Assembly (NCBI GenBank): GCA_004794655.1
Contig: SMMW01000001.1
Location: forward strand, 23,009,001 to 23,073,000
Direction: 5' to 3'
DNA length: 64,000 nt
Source of the DNA: Marisa cornuarietis
Taxonomy: Eukaryota > Mollusca > Gastropoda > Architaenioglossa > Ampullariidae
Position numbers and translations under genes: made by a program. Below, in pieces: positions 37,154 through 48,801 of this stretch. Each line of letters opens with the position of its first letter. Within the stretch, counting starts at the first letter, position 1. Under the pieces are notes generated by a model. That model was not told where the DNA came from and searched no databases. It saw only the letters and a program-made list of their open reading frames with translations.

Positions 37154-37354
37154 AAGCTGGAGGAAGAGCAGGAGCTGAACAAGAGTCTGGTGAGTCAGAA
37201 GCAGTCCCTGCAGCAGGAGCTGGAGCGACTCCGCAAGACTCTGGAGCAGCACTACACTGACGGGGGTTGTCTCTTCTTCACCTCCTGGCCAGGCTGCCGT
37301 GCGGCGCCAGTGGCGGTGGACTCGTGGACTTTGGGCTTTCGCAACATTCTGTGA
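37154..37354 (+). CDS. bZIP transcription factor, coding exon 3 (leucine zipper and C terminus, residues 235-300)
   Basis: The exon follows a GGTGTTTCAG acceptor and continues in phase 0 to TGA at 37352-37354. Counted from R222, zipper d positions are I232, E239, L246, L253 and L260; a positions are L236, N243, K250, L257 and L264. N243 matches the buried asparagine of GCN4-type zippers, and E239 at a d position is unusual and should favour heterodimers. After LEQHY (264-268) comes a 32-residue tail with no recognised motif. An alternative acceptor at 37125 opens a different frame that destroys the zipper, so it was not used. Confidence 0.85.
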   Translation, partial: KLEEEQELNKSLVSQKQSLQQELERLRKTLEQHYTDGGCLFFTSWPGCRAAPVAVDSWTLGFRNIL

Positions 37355-37990
37355 CCTGGATCTTCTCTCAGGGGGGTCAACTTGCTGACCTTTGACTTTC
37401 CTCACCTTTCGTGCCGTGAGCTTCGCCTCCGAGCGACTCGCTGGACACAAATCCTGGCTTGAAGTCAATGCTAGCATGGTGGTCTTCATGCTTCTTTTTG
37501 TCCAAAAAAAAGAAAAAAAGAATAAAAGCAAAACTGTTGCTAGGTGAAAGCTTGGCTACATATCCGTTTTTCATGTCCTGCTCAAAAAAGTATTTTATAT
37601 AAAGAAAATTAAAAAACGAACAAAGTTTCTTATTTTTATGAAAATTTATAACCCGTTGAAATGTTACAGATCATGATCCCAGGAAAAAGGCAGCTATGTT
37701 TCAAATATTTCCATGTCAGTCTTTACATTTGTGTTGCTTTACAAGAACGAGTATCAATTCTGTAGCAGATATTTTTAATAATAAATTTTTTGAGATGGGC
37801 AGCCAAACGATCCAATGAAGTCTTAAGATCTCGTCTTTATTTGTTATACACCGCACCATGGGAAGCCATTTTGATGCTGTACAGTGTACACTACTCAGTC
37901 TTTTATAGACTTGCAGGCTGCCATATTGGTCAGTGACTTACTGGAGGGGGGGAGAGGTGCTGGAGGAATAAAGGGGGAGAAAATGCGCGG
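37355..37990 (+). other. Probable 3' UTR of the bZIP gene with poly(A) signals
   Basis: AATAAA hexamers occur at 37521-37526, 37780-37785 and 37967-37972, 167, 426 and 613 bp after the stop. The sequence becomes AT-rich, as expected for a 3' UTR. Which signal is used cannot be told from sequence. Confidence 0.5.
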
Positions 37991-38504
37991 CGACAAGTAG
38001 CTGTTACATTTTGTAAAGATAAGATGTAGAGATCCACACAGAATGTCTTTTATGCACAAAACAAATTCTATTTTGAAACTTGAAGGCTATGTTCGATGTT
38101 CATTATTGTTTAAAACATGTTTTATTGTTTTGTGTAGTGTTTAGTGGGCTGGTGCAGTTTATATTTGCTTGAATATGCTTGGAATATGTGTTTGTAGGAC
38201 AGATTTCGTTGGGGATTAAACTTATTTGCTATTTTTGAAAGCAGCGATGTGGGCAGAGAGACAGGAGGTGAAAACACGAACTTGATATTTTATTTCTCAT
38301 TCATGTCGCGGATTTTCAGGTGTTTCACTTCTGTATTTTTGTGAATATGTTTGCTAGTTTATATTTTTCAAATACTGTACTGGTTTCAAGTCATATAAAA
38401 ATTCAGACATTGTAATTTTTTATTGAGTCGACTGCTCGTAATAATGTCTTCACGTTTGTTCTTTCTGATCGTTTTTTGCGGTGCATTATCTTTTGACTGT
38501 TATT
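37991..38504. other. Unassigned AT-rich stretch
   Basis: No gene or repeat recognised; may be further 3' UTR or intergenic. Confidence 0.5.
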
Positions 38505-38992
38505 GTCTTATACTGGAGGACTGCAGGTGTCTTATACTGGAGGACTGCAGGTGTCTTATACTGGATGACTGCAGGTGACTTCTGTTATTGTCTTATACTG
38601 GATGACTGCAGGTGACTTCTGTTATTCTCTTATACTCGAGGACTGCAGGTATCTTGACTTCTGTTATTCTCTCATACACGAGGACTGCAGGTATCTTGAC
38701 TTCTGTTATTCTCTCATACTCGAGGACTGCAGGTATCTTGACTTCTGTTATTCTCTTATACTCGAGGACTGCAGGTATCTTGACTTCTGTTATTCTCTTA
38801 TACTCGAGGACTGCAGGTATCTTGACTTCTGTTATTCTCTTATACTCGAGGACTGCAGGTATCTTGACTTCTGTTATTCTCTTATACTCGAGGACTGCAG
38901 GTATCTTGACTTCTGTTATTCTCTCATACACGAGGACTGCAGGTATCTTGAGTTCTGTTATTCTCTTATACTCGAGGACTGCAGGTATTTTT
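38505..38992. repeat. 42-bp minisatellite
   Basis: About ten copies of CTTATACTCGAGGACTGCAG then GTATCTTGACTTCTGTTATT plus CT. The first copies (38508-38580) are 25-40 bp and lack the ATCTTGACTTCTG segment. Both strands stay open because 42 is divisible by three. Confidence 0.95.
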
Positions 38993-39114
38993 TCAACAAA
39001 AGGCATTTCGGACAGCTGCTGTGTAAGGTAGACATCATTGTTTTCTTTTCTTCCATTTACCAGAAGATTATTCTGAAAACTGGTGCTTCTGTCCATCACT
39101 GGCCTTAGTTCTAG
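38993..39114. other. Short spacer
   Basis: A unique spacer between arrays. Confidence 0.5.
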
Positions 39115-39950
39115 CACAGATCAGTGAATAAAATACCCGATCACCTGTTAAGTGAGGGAGTAGCACAGATCAGTGAATACAAATACCCGGTCAACTGTTA
39201 AGTGAGGGAGTAGCAAAGATCAGTTAATAAAATACCCGATCACCTGTTAACTGACGGAGTAGCACAGATCAGTGAATACAATACCCGGTCACCTGTTAAC
39301 TGACGGAGTAGCACAGATCAGTAATAGAAATACCCGGTCACCTGTTAACTGAGGGAGTAGCACAGATCAGTGAATGAAATACCTGGTCACCTGTTAACTG
39401 ACGGAGTAGCACAAATCAGTGAATAAAATACCCGGTCACCTGTTAACTGACGGAGTAGCACAGATCAGTAATAGAAATACCCGGTCACCTGTTAACTGAC
39501 GGAGTAGCACAGATCAGTAATACAAATACCCGGTCACCTGTTACCTGACGGAGTAGCACAGATCAGTAATAGAAATACCCGGTCACCTGTTAACTGACGG
39601 AGTAGCACAGATCAGTAATAGAAATACCCGGTCACCTGTTAACTGACGGAGTAGCACAGATCAGTAATAGAAATACCCGGTCACCTGTTAACTGACGGAG
39701 TAGCACAGATCAGTAATAGAAATACCCGGTCACCTGTTAACTGACGGAGTAGCACAGATCAGTAATAGAAATACCCGGTCACCTGTTAACTGACGGAGTA
39801 GCACAGATCAGTAATAGAAATACCCGGTCACCTGTTAACTGAGGGAGTAGCACAGATCAGTAATAGAAATACCCGGTCACCTGTTAACTGACGGAGTAGC
39901 ACAGATCAGTAATACAAATACCCGGTCACCTGTTACCTGACGGAGTAGCA
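39115..39950. repeat. 49-bp minisatellite
   Basis: About 17 copies of GGAGTAGCACAGATCAGTAA then TAGAAATACCCGGTCACCTG plus TTAACTGAC. Left-end units (TGAATAAAATAC, GTGAGGGAG) are more diverged. Confidence 0.95.
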
Positions 39951-40329
39951 TGGTGGGGGTGGGAAGAGCTGTGGGCACCAACTTCCTACAGGGTACCTCT
40001 GACCCCACCCGGCGCCTCTCTTCCCTCCAAAGTTGGCAGCACCGTGGAGCAGGCATAATGACCTGATGGTACACATGAGGCTTGAACACATTTCACCCTC
40101 CTCCTGAGGTCCCAGCATGCTCGTGCTATCCCCGCACCTTTAATGTTTTGTGTTTACCCTCGTCTTTATTTTATTTCGTGTTTCCACGAAGTGAATTCTG
40201 GTCCCGAGGCTGAATGAAAATGTTTCTACGTCTGCCTGGAGATGTGGAGACGTTTGTGGTTAGTTTGACACTCGTCACACATTTGTCTGTTTCCACTCCA
40301 TACCCTTACTACGTACCCGGAAACAGGAC
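39951..40329. other. Unassigned stretch
   Basis: No gene recognised. Confidence 0.5.
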
Positions 40330-40815
40330 GTTGACATGACACCAACATGACGCTGACACGACACTGACGTGACACTAACATGACGCTGACACGACACTGA
40401 CGTGACACTAACATGACGCTGACACGACACTGATGTGACGCTGACATGACACTGACATGTTACTAATATGACGCTGGGGTGACACTGACACGTGACACTG
40501 ACATAACGCTGACACGACACTGATGACACTGACGCTGACACTGACATCATGACGGTGACGTGACACTGACATAAAACTGACACGACACTGATGTGACACT
40601 AACATGACGCTGACACGACACTGATGTGACACTAACATGACGCTGACACGACACTGATGTGACACTAACATGACGCTGACACGACACTGATGTGACACTA
40701 ACATGACGCTGACACGACACTGATGTGGCACTAACATGACACTAACATGACGCTGACACGATACTGATGTGACGCTGACACGACGCTGGCGTGACACTGA
40801 CATGACGCTGAGCAC
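40330..40815. repeat. 33-bp minisatellite (TGACACT/TGACGCT family)
   Basis: Copies of GACACGACACTGATGTGACA plus CTAACATGACGCT, with 9-12-bp sub-repeats (GACACTGACATG). The region 40570-40760 has the most regular copies. Confidence 0.93.
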
Positions 40816-42677
40816 GTGGTCATGACCGTATGGAGTAAGCGGCGTGGGCAGCTACGCGGTGCCATGAGTAAGATGACAATTATAGGGCTAGTGTCAGTGT
40901 ATGCCAACAGACTCGTAGCCTACAAAGCGAAGTGTTGGTGCAGTCGCTCTGTTTACATCGTGTATTCCGGGTGGTGCGCGTAGACGGTTGGGTCATGTGA
41001 TCGAAGAAGGCGTGGCTTGTAGAGGATAAGCTGGAGTTTCTGCTGATCTCCACTCAACCACGTGAATGTTTGCAAGCGAACGTGTACGTGACACCATTAC
41101 TGACACATCACGACACACTGCTATTGACACCATGACACACCCGTTTGACACTTCAATGCATGTTGACAGGGACACCTTGATGTCTGGTGAATAGTGTCAT
41201 CATCTGTTACTTGTTACACACTTTGCTTACAACACTTGTTCTTTGAGAGAGTTGCTACACATTGTCGTGCATGCTGCTGAAAACGGCGGTTCTCTAAAAT
41301 CACGTGTTGTTCCGTGTACATTGGCCTGACAACACGTTTGTCAACCGTTCATTGTTTGGTTACATTTTGTTGACATTTGATGTCGTTTAAAAATATCAAT
41401 AAATTACATTGTGCGTAAAACGTATCTGTAACTTTTTTTGTAAAATGAGAGGTGTGCATCAAGAAGCCAAGATTATCTTTCTGGACCCAGAGATCATCTC
41501 GTGTGAAACAGAATGGTCTGGTGCTCACACACCCCAGCGGGTAGCGGGTAGCCAGATGTTTGAGAGTAGCACCAAAGAGGATACGGTGCGACCCCGAAGG
41601 CTTGGCACATTATTCGGTTGGTGACCCTGGTGACCCAGCTATGGAGGAGCTACCCGGCAAAGTGTTAGGAAAGCACATCAGCGAGGCTGAGGGACACCGC
41701 CCTCATCAGGTCCTGAACAGTGTCATCATCATCACCACCACACTTCCCAACGACCGGAAGGTGACGGGGAAGACTTCCTTATCAATAGGAATCGCTTACT
41801 GACTGCCCCCTGCCGGCAACAGGTGGTCAACTGTGACCAGACAGCTCATTACACAGGTGGAGAGCTGTTGTCACCCTCCATAGGTCACACACGTACTGAG
41901 GACCTCGGCAGGTGACCTGTTTCCATCTCTAGCCTGTACTCAAAAGGTCACACACCGCATAGTCCACTAAAGGTGGCAGGTGGTGAGCTGTCTTCAGTCA
42001 GAAGTAGATCACCTCATTCACCCCATGTAGTGCACTGACTGTCAGAAGTAGAGCGATCATTACACGACAAGCTGTTCCTCCAACTGGCACCATTTCACCT
42101 ATGACCTTTGTGAACTGTTGTCGCCAGTTGTTCTGTAACTCGTTTGAAAATCGACTCACTTTCTCCATGTTTGTGTGGAGACTGAACAAAGATGGAGGTG
42201 AAGGTGACTTGAGATGAGAATAAAACTGAGCATGTCTTCCGTTTTCACTTGCATGAGGTATATGATTGGCATGTTGCCTGAGGATTTGGTGAGTGGCTGG
42301 TTGTCTCAAGAGGAAGCTGCCCTCCTACCGTGTCACAGTAGGTCACACACTGACACAAGTGTGAGTCTGTTTTGAGAGGTACATGTGTGAGTTGTATTAC
42401 AGCCAGTACTGCTCACCAGTGAGTTCATGCAAGTTTGAAGACGACAGCTGACGAGGTGCTAATGCCACATTATACTTTTCTCTATTGATGAACTTTCTTG
42501 TCCGTGTAGAATAAAGACTGTTTTGATATCAAGACTTTATATTTTGATAATATTTAGGACGAGAAAAACCAAACCTGTAGAAAGTCAACTCTTACTCGCC
42601 TACTTCACATGCACGCTGCTCCTCCATCTCTCTCAGGAACGAAAGAAGGAGCGGAAAACCAAGTAGCCATTCGAAGG

Positions 42678-42680
<3 letters not shown>
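40816..42680. other. Unassigned stretch, no convincing gene
   Basis: Frames at 41409-41802 (+) and 41998-42309 (-) show no recognised domain. No tandem repeat of note. Confidence 0.5.
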
Positions 42681-42750
<70 letters not shown>

Positions 42751-42788
42751 TGTGTGTTTGTATGTGTGTGTGTGTGTGTGTGTGTGTA
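42681..42788. repeat. (GT)n/(GA)n compound microsatellite
   Basis: (TG)n from 42681 to 42735, (AG)n to about 42750, then (TG)n to 42787. It is followed by GGTTAGGGGTTAGGG at 42795-42809, two telomere-like words. Confidence 0.97.
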
Positions 42789-42809
42789 GGGGGGGTTAGG
42801 GGTTAGGGT

Positions 42810-45664
42810 GGAGACGACAGAGCGCATTTGGCAGAGGGCCACAGAAAGCATACGACACGTGTCTCGGAAGCAGAAAATCCGATCAGGCGACAGCCGGGCC
42901 CTGGGGACAGTCACGTGACTGGTCTTGATGGCCAAGGAGGAGGATGGGGCAGAGTGGGGGAGCATGAGAGAGGGGATGAATTGTGTCTTGAAAAGTTGGA
43001 GGCCGTTGTTACATCACTAACAGGACAACCTCCAACCTCTTGTGGTTTATTTTAAAGGTTGATGAGCCAGGATAAAGCATTTTAGACACTGTTGTTATCA
43101 TATTGAACAGTTTAGATAATTTTTGTTATATTACTGAAAATATTATTCTAGCTGCGACGACTACATACACGTAAATCAAATAACAACAAAATTGATTTCT
43201 TAAAATGATTTCAGCCTCAAGAATTTTTTATCTTAACCGAGGCACCAGCTAAAGAACCTGACAAAGGTTAGTCCCACATCACATACATGGAGGCATAGGA
43301 AGGGGTGTGCCTCATGATATGATCTGTTCTTCAAACACCTTCCGTGTTTGAAGGCCATGTCAATGCCAGACATTGAAGACTGAGTGAATTTACCGGCACT
43401 TGTGTTCCACAGTACCTTCATATGTAGGAAAATCACGAAAAATAAACTGAAAACTTCAACTATTCTGGGGAAGCAAATCGTTCACCTCACAAAGAGTGTG
43501 TTATGCATAGTGTGATGATGAATTAAGCGATGAGGTGATTTATTTCTAGGCCTGGAGTCTATAAAATATTTACAAGGCTTCAATCTTCAGGACAGACACC
43601 ATAGTCTAGAAGATTCCGACCACAAGGCTACAGGTGCGAGCTTAGCTGTGCCTGTGACTGGGGATCTCCCTCCCCCTTGATGTCCACCCATCATGCGGAC
43701 GGGTACTTGAGTTTTCAGAAACGGTCAAAGGCGGCAAAAAAAAAAAAAAAAAAATATGGGGTTGACCTCTGTATCCCGCAATCCTTGGCCTAGACACGGT
43801 GAGCCACTTATAGTTCACGACCTGTACAGCCTCTAGACTGTGACCTTTAACATAACTGCTTTCATATCGTCTCTCACTCAAAACACCGGTTATTTTAAAA
43901 ACTGATTGATAACCTGGCGGCGTGCTGACAGCGTAGGAAGAGGGCCCCAAGTCTGGACACATACTCCACCCGATTTGGGGCCTCCTCTACCCACTGGACA
44001 GAGTGCGTCACGTGGTACATGACGCCTCCTTGGGTCTGTGGTGACCAGTTCAAAAAGGGTGGACCTGCCTCCACGTCAGCATAAGGTGGAGAGGTGTGTG
44101 TGTGTGTGTGACGAGGGGAGGGGGGAGTGCAAGGGGCATGTGAGCCTGCAGTCAGCTCCCTGTCAGCACATAGGCTGGCCTATAGGGCTACTTGCACATG
44201 TCTCTAAAACTTTCAGTTGTCCTACATTAGCAAGAAACGCTTGCTTTTCTTCAAAAAGCGCCCCGATGCCATTTAGATGCTCCGTACAAGTGTTTTAGCT
44301 CCCACTGCGTACACACAATGTGCTGAAGACAACGGAAGTCTGGCCTAAACAATGTTGTCCTTCTTAACATAATTTTACTTTTAAAAAGTTGTAAAAATTT
44401 CGTTGTGGGTCTACATTGATTAAAGGCCTAAAAGTGTTTAAAATTAAAGCTGCGTCGTGCAGCTGGCCCCAGGAGGAGGCTCAGTCTCAAAATGGCGGAC
44501 GGTGCGGAGTAAAGTTGGCCCCCGGTTGGCGCGGAGCCAAAGTGTCATGTTTTGCCACGCGACAAACTATGCAGGCGCTGAGGTGCTGATGATTGCCCCT
44601 CGTCAGACCTCGACTTTGCCGTCTGGCCCACTAGCTGGGCCGGGGTGGGGGGGAAGAGAGAGTGTTGGATGTGAGTGTAACTGTTGCAGATGAAGCAGGG
44701 TTGAGGGTGGGGTAGACAGTCGCCGTGGTGGAACGACCCAGACAAACTTGAGAGTAAAGTTAAAACTGGGATCAATACGAGCGACGCAGACGACCAGGTG
44801 GGGGGGGGCTGGGCGCCCACCTGTGCGTCTCTGGCAGACGTGTGTCGGTGTCAACAGACTTGTGAACAAGCGGCGACTATCGAGGTTATGGGGGGGTCAC
44901 CTGATGAGGTGTGTGTGGCGGACATCTCTTTGTAGCGATGGGAGGCAGACCCCAAAGGGAAGATGTTTTCCACACAATGTATTTAGCGACTGAGCAGAAA
45001 TCACTCCTGACAAAGCGTAAAGCTCTTGTAGGTCACGGGGCCAGAAGTAGCGCGCCCATTGGCTGAGCCCTAACCACGTGGCCAGCCTGCCTAATGTAGC
45101 TTGACGAGAAATCGTACACACCCGGGCACCCCATGTCCGCAGTGGTCACGTGATGGACTGTTGTTTGTCCAGAATGTTGTGAACACCACAGTCGTACACT
45201 TGCAACAATGGCGCTGTTGTCGCTCTAGTGAATGATGGATGCAAGGTTGTCGCTAGCAGTGGTTTGATTCCTACTAATCCAGTGACGTGTACTCTAAAGG
45301 ATGTTTTCCATTCATCTGGTTAATTATCTTCTATTTATTTTATATTTTCCTCTTATGTCGCGTCTTTGTTTGTTTTTTTTGTTTTTTGTTTTACTGCAAC
45401 ATTGTTCTCTCCTTGCTGAGGTCAGAATGCAGCGCCATCATGTGACAGACTGCACTCCTTCAAGTGGGTCAGTAGAGCTGCACTCACACACACACACACA
45501 CACCCGTTAGTCTGACAGTACTAACACTCTCCTCCTGACGTCACTTCCGCCGACGTGTCATGTAAGCGGCACGGGCCAAGCGTTGCAAGAGTGGGTGTGT
45601 GTCACATGTTCGTCACAGTCTTTTCCTTTCAGATATCAGAACATTGAGAGGAAAACGTCTTGTG
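42810..45664. other. Unassigned stretch, no convincing gene
   Basis: Contains an A18-19 run at about 43736-43754, a short (TG)n at about 44096-44110 and (CA)n at about 45484-45502. A minus-strand frame at 43233-43436 (Cys/His-containing, 67 codons) was examined and not assigned. Confidence 0.5.
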
Positions 45665-46168
45665 GGTTAAAACTTGAAGACAGATGAAATCTCGTGTTTA
45701 TTTATAGCTCACCTCTACTGCTGAGCACTTGATTGGTTAAAAAAACTTGAATACAATTGTAGAAATTAAATCCGTCCTAATAGATTCGGGATTTGTTATG
45801 TCCCTTGAAATCTTGGAGTCCTATCTTGCTAAAGGCTCTTTTTGACATTTTAACATTTTAAGGGCTCATTTGCCCAAAATGTCGACCGTTGGACTAAATG
45901 TGGTTATGTGTCAAGGTCCAGGAGAGCAATGACTTGGGGGTCAGCGTGCGGGACATCGAATTTTTGGTCAACATGCTAAGTTCAAACTTGTTTACCAATA
46001 CATTTGCTAAACACAATGGGACTGAAACATTTCGAAGGTTGGACGCTTCGGTGTTTTCCCGGTTAATAACGGTCTTCAAGCTATTTGTTTGTTAACCAAT
46101 CAAATGCTCAACAGTAAAGGTGAGCTATATATATAACACGAGATTTCCTCTGTCTTTAAGTTTTAACC
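45665..46168. mobile_element. Foldback / MITE-like element with about 90-bp inverted arms
   Basis: The left arm 45665-45752 (GGTTAAAACTTGAAGACAGA, AATCTCGTG, TATAGCTCACCT, CTGAGCACTTGATTGGTTAA) is matched in reverse complement by the right arm 46072-46168 (TTAACCAATCAAATGCTCAA, AGGTGAGCTATA, CACGAGATTTCC, TGTCTTTAAGTTTTAACC). The arms are imperfect, perhaps 80% identical by eye. The loop of about 320 bp has open frames of 61-65 codons on both strands with no known domain, so it is likely non-autonomous. Target duplications are not obvious. Confidence 0.7.
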
Positions 46169-46800
46169 ATCGAGACTTGATCATGTTAAACTGAAAGAAC
46201 GGCTTTCAGGCGAGTATGATTCTCGTGTTATCAAACTGTCATGAAAGTAAAGAATACCACAGTGTACTGTCGGTAATCATCTTGGCCAATAATGTGGCAA
46301 TAAATGTGACTGGCTTCCATCACACACCACCAGCGACCTTCTGCTTTGGAGCCGAGCGCACAAACCAACAGTCTACCTTTGTTAGTCAACAGTTTCCCCT
46401 AAAATATTAAGAAACAAACAAACAAATGAAAAAACAAACAAGAAAAACTAATATGCAAGGCGTGGTTCACAAAGAAAGTAAGGCAGGCCTGATGTTCGAG
46501 CAAATCCCAGAGAATGGCAACACCCGCGATTTGCGGCCATAAGGGCAATGAATGAAACTGGTTCACCGTGTCAAGAGCAAACCACTAAGAACCAGCGCCT
46601 CAGAAAGACGCCGAACTGAGAAAGCTATCAAAGACAAATAACAAATTGGTGAGAGTGGCAAGACAACAGGCAGCTAGGTGCAAGGAATACATTTGAAGAC
46701 AGGGGCGGTGGAGGTTGTCGGGGTGTTAGTATCTTGTCATCCTGTCTGACAAAACCACCTAATCAAATGTTCTGACTCCATAACATGGGGAAACGTCTGT
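46169..46800. other. Unassigned stretch
   Basis: No gene recognised. TGTTCGAGCAAATCCC at about 46493-46508 faintly resembles a Pol III B box, but no convincing A box is upstream. Confidence 0.5.
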
Positions 46801-46801
46801 C

Positions 46802-46873
<72 letters not shown>
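46801..46873. repeat. (CA)n microsatellite
   Basis: A pure CA run of about 70 bp. Confidence 0.98.
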
Positions 46874-46875
<2 letters not shown>

Positions 46876-47912
46876 GCTGGACTGGAATTAGTTGTGAAAA
46901 CTGCTCATCCTGACAAGGAAACTGAGGTGCCAGGATTAAAATTTAAACACACATGACCTGGACCTTGCCACTGGCCGCTCACAACCCAGGGTACAGATGA
47001 TGTTTGCTCGGCTTCCATCACAGACCGCAGCCCCACCCCTCCCCCCATCATCTTCCTCCTTTCCTCCCCAACCCCGTGAGCAGGGCTTCTGCTGCCAGGT
47101 GGGACTGGCTCAAAACACACACTGGCATGTGGATGTGAAGAGCGAGCGAGGAAGGGAGGATATTTGCATGTGGAGTGAAGGCAGCCTGCAGGTAAAACAC
47201 ACACGTTGCTGGACGCAAACAAATGGTTGTTCGTTCATTGCAGTCACAAAGCAGCTTTTATGAAACTACAAGTGCCCTGTCTTCTGGACCCAGCACCATC
47301 GCAGAGTCTCTGAAATCGGGGGATGGGTTCAAAGGATGGAGGGAGCGTGTGAAAGTTGTCTGCTCTCTCTTCCAACCCACAGGTGTCGTTACTATGGTTA
47401 CTGGGTACTAGTGCTGCTTAGACCTAGAAGTCTGGGGTACAATGCTGTTTGTGTTAGCAACTCTTGGGTACTAGGGGTGATTACACTGAGACCCTCTAGT
47501 AAATATTATCGGCCTTTATCACCTGCAGGTAAGTTACCTTGATAAGTGATGACTTCTTTCTCGTTGATACAAAACATGCAATCGTCTGCTTTGTTAGTGT
47601 GGGGTGTTAGTTAGTGTGCAGTGTTAGTTAGTATACGTTCTCTGTTAAATGACCCATGTTTAATGATGTTTAATCAGCTACATCCCAATAATATATCGAG
47701 GGTATAAACATGAGAGGATACAAGTGTTACCGTCACGAGCAAAACAAGGGCCAACATGGCCGCTGGAACTTCTTGCCAGACTTTGAGAAAACTTGCGCCT
47801 GGTCAGGCATTGAGTCCGATAACAGGTGGCGGAGGAACCTTATGAGTGTGAAGATTAGTACTGTTGTGACATAATAAATACAGTCCTTTAGTTACAGTCC
47901 TTACGAACGAAC

Positions 47913-47943
<31 letters not shown>

Positions 47944-48710
47944 GCTGTTGTCACTGTTGTCGCACTAATCGCCTTCACCCCACAGACTGCAAGTGTTGGT
48001 GTGTCCAATATCACCACTTGATACTGAGCTTTCATGATAGACTGACTAGTGTGTCATTTTTCTCTTAGTTTTGTGTTTGTTTTATGTGCCAAGAAAGCAG
48101 ATATTGCCTCGGACACAGTAAACATTTGAGACCAAGACACTGTAAGTGAGATGAACTGTACAGCCATTCACACAAACCCACGATGAAGTCTCCAAAACAA
48201 GCGCCAGACTGCCTGCCAAGCGGAAGTGAATTTTCTCCTAAAAAGTCTTTCGCGAAAAATAGTTATGGGGGGGGGACCTATTATTTATGATCAGTTTATA
48301 AACAATTCACTGAAGTGAGTGGTTTCATGTTCAGTCAAGCTGGCGACCGGCCGTGGAAGCCATGTTGGAAAACGGAAAACCGACGCGAAATTTTTAAAAC
48401 AGGTTGTAAAACGGCAAACAGGCCGCAAACAGGTTTGCCAAACCGTCTGGGGGAAAGTTTGCAGGGTAGGTCACACGGCAGACATGAAATACACGGCTGT
48501 TCCGCAATAAAATTCGTGTTTCCCGTTGTTCGTGGGGTGGTGGTGGGGGAGGTAACCCGCGTCTCACGGGTGTGTAACCGGGTAGTGAGTGTGCCTTCGG
48601 GTTGGGATGCTGCTGCTGTCTGCTAAAGACACCTGAACTGTGAGACCACGGACCTTCATTCACTGGATAAGTGTCTCTCATTCGTTGCCTCTTTGCTCTA
48701 TCATAGGAGT
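46874..48710. other. Unassigned stretch
   Basis: No gene recognised. Short (CT)n and (CA)n at about 47913-47942 and a G9 run near 48269. Confidence 0.5.
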
Positions 48711-48765
48711 GACCAATCGTAACAAACCCTAACAACGACGGCTTTCGCTTCCGCTTTCTGTCGAA
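48711..48765 (+). promoter_or_regulatory. Possible promoter / 5' UTR with CCAAT box
   Basis: CCAAT at 48713-48717, followed by a pyrimidine-rich CTTTCGCTTCCGCTTTCTG and then an ATG in a strong context (GAAATGG). The layout resembles a short housekeeping-type 5' UTR; no TATA box. Confidence 0.3.
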
Positions 48766-48801
48766 ATGGCGGATCTTCCTAACGTAGAAGAAATTTTAGA
48801 A
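48766..48801 (+). CDS. Possible first coding exon of an unidentified gene (12 codons)
   Basis: ATG with A at -3 and G at +4 opens the frame MADLPNVEEILE, followed at once by a consensus donor (TTAGAA then GTGAGTAAT) in phase 0. The combination of a strong start context, acidic N-terminal peptide and good donor is typical of a small first coding exon. No protein family is recognised, and no downstream exon could be joined with confidence in this window. Confidence 0.35.

Noticed and set aside
37060..37260. Alternative reading of the last bZIP exon using an acceptor at 37125
   Set aside because: It shifts the frame and destroys the leucine zipper; the 37153 acceptor preserves phase 0 and the heptads.
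43233..43436. Minus-strand frame with Cys/His residues, considered as a lectin-like exon
   Set aside because: Cysteine spacing does not fit the C-type lectin pattern and exon borders are absent.
46440..46560. tRNA-derived SINE suggested by a B-box-like word
   Set aside because: No matching A box at the right distance and no 3' simple-repeat tail.
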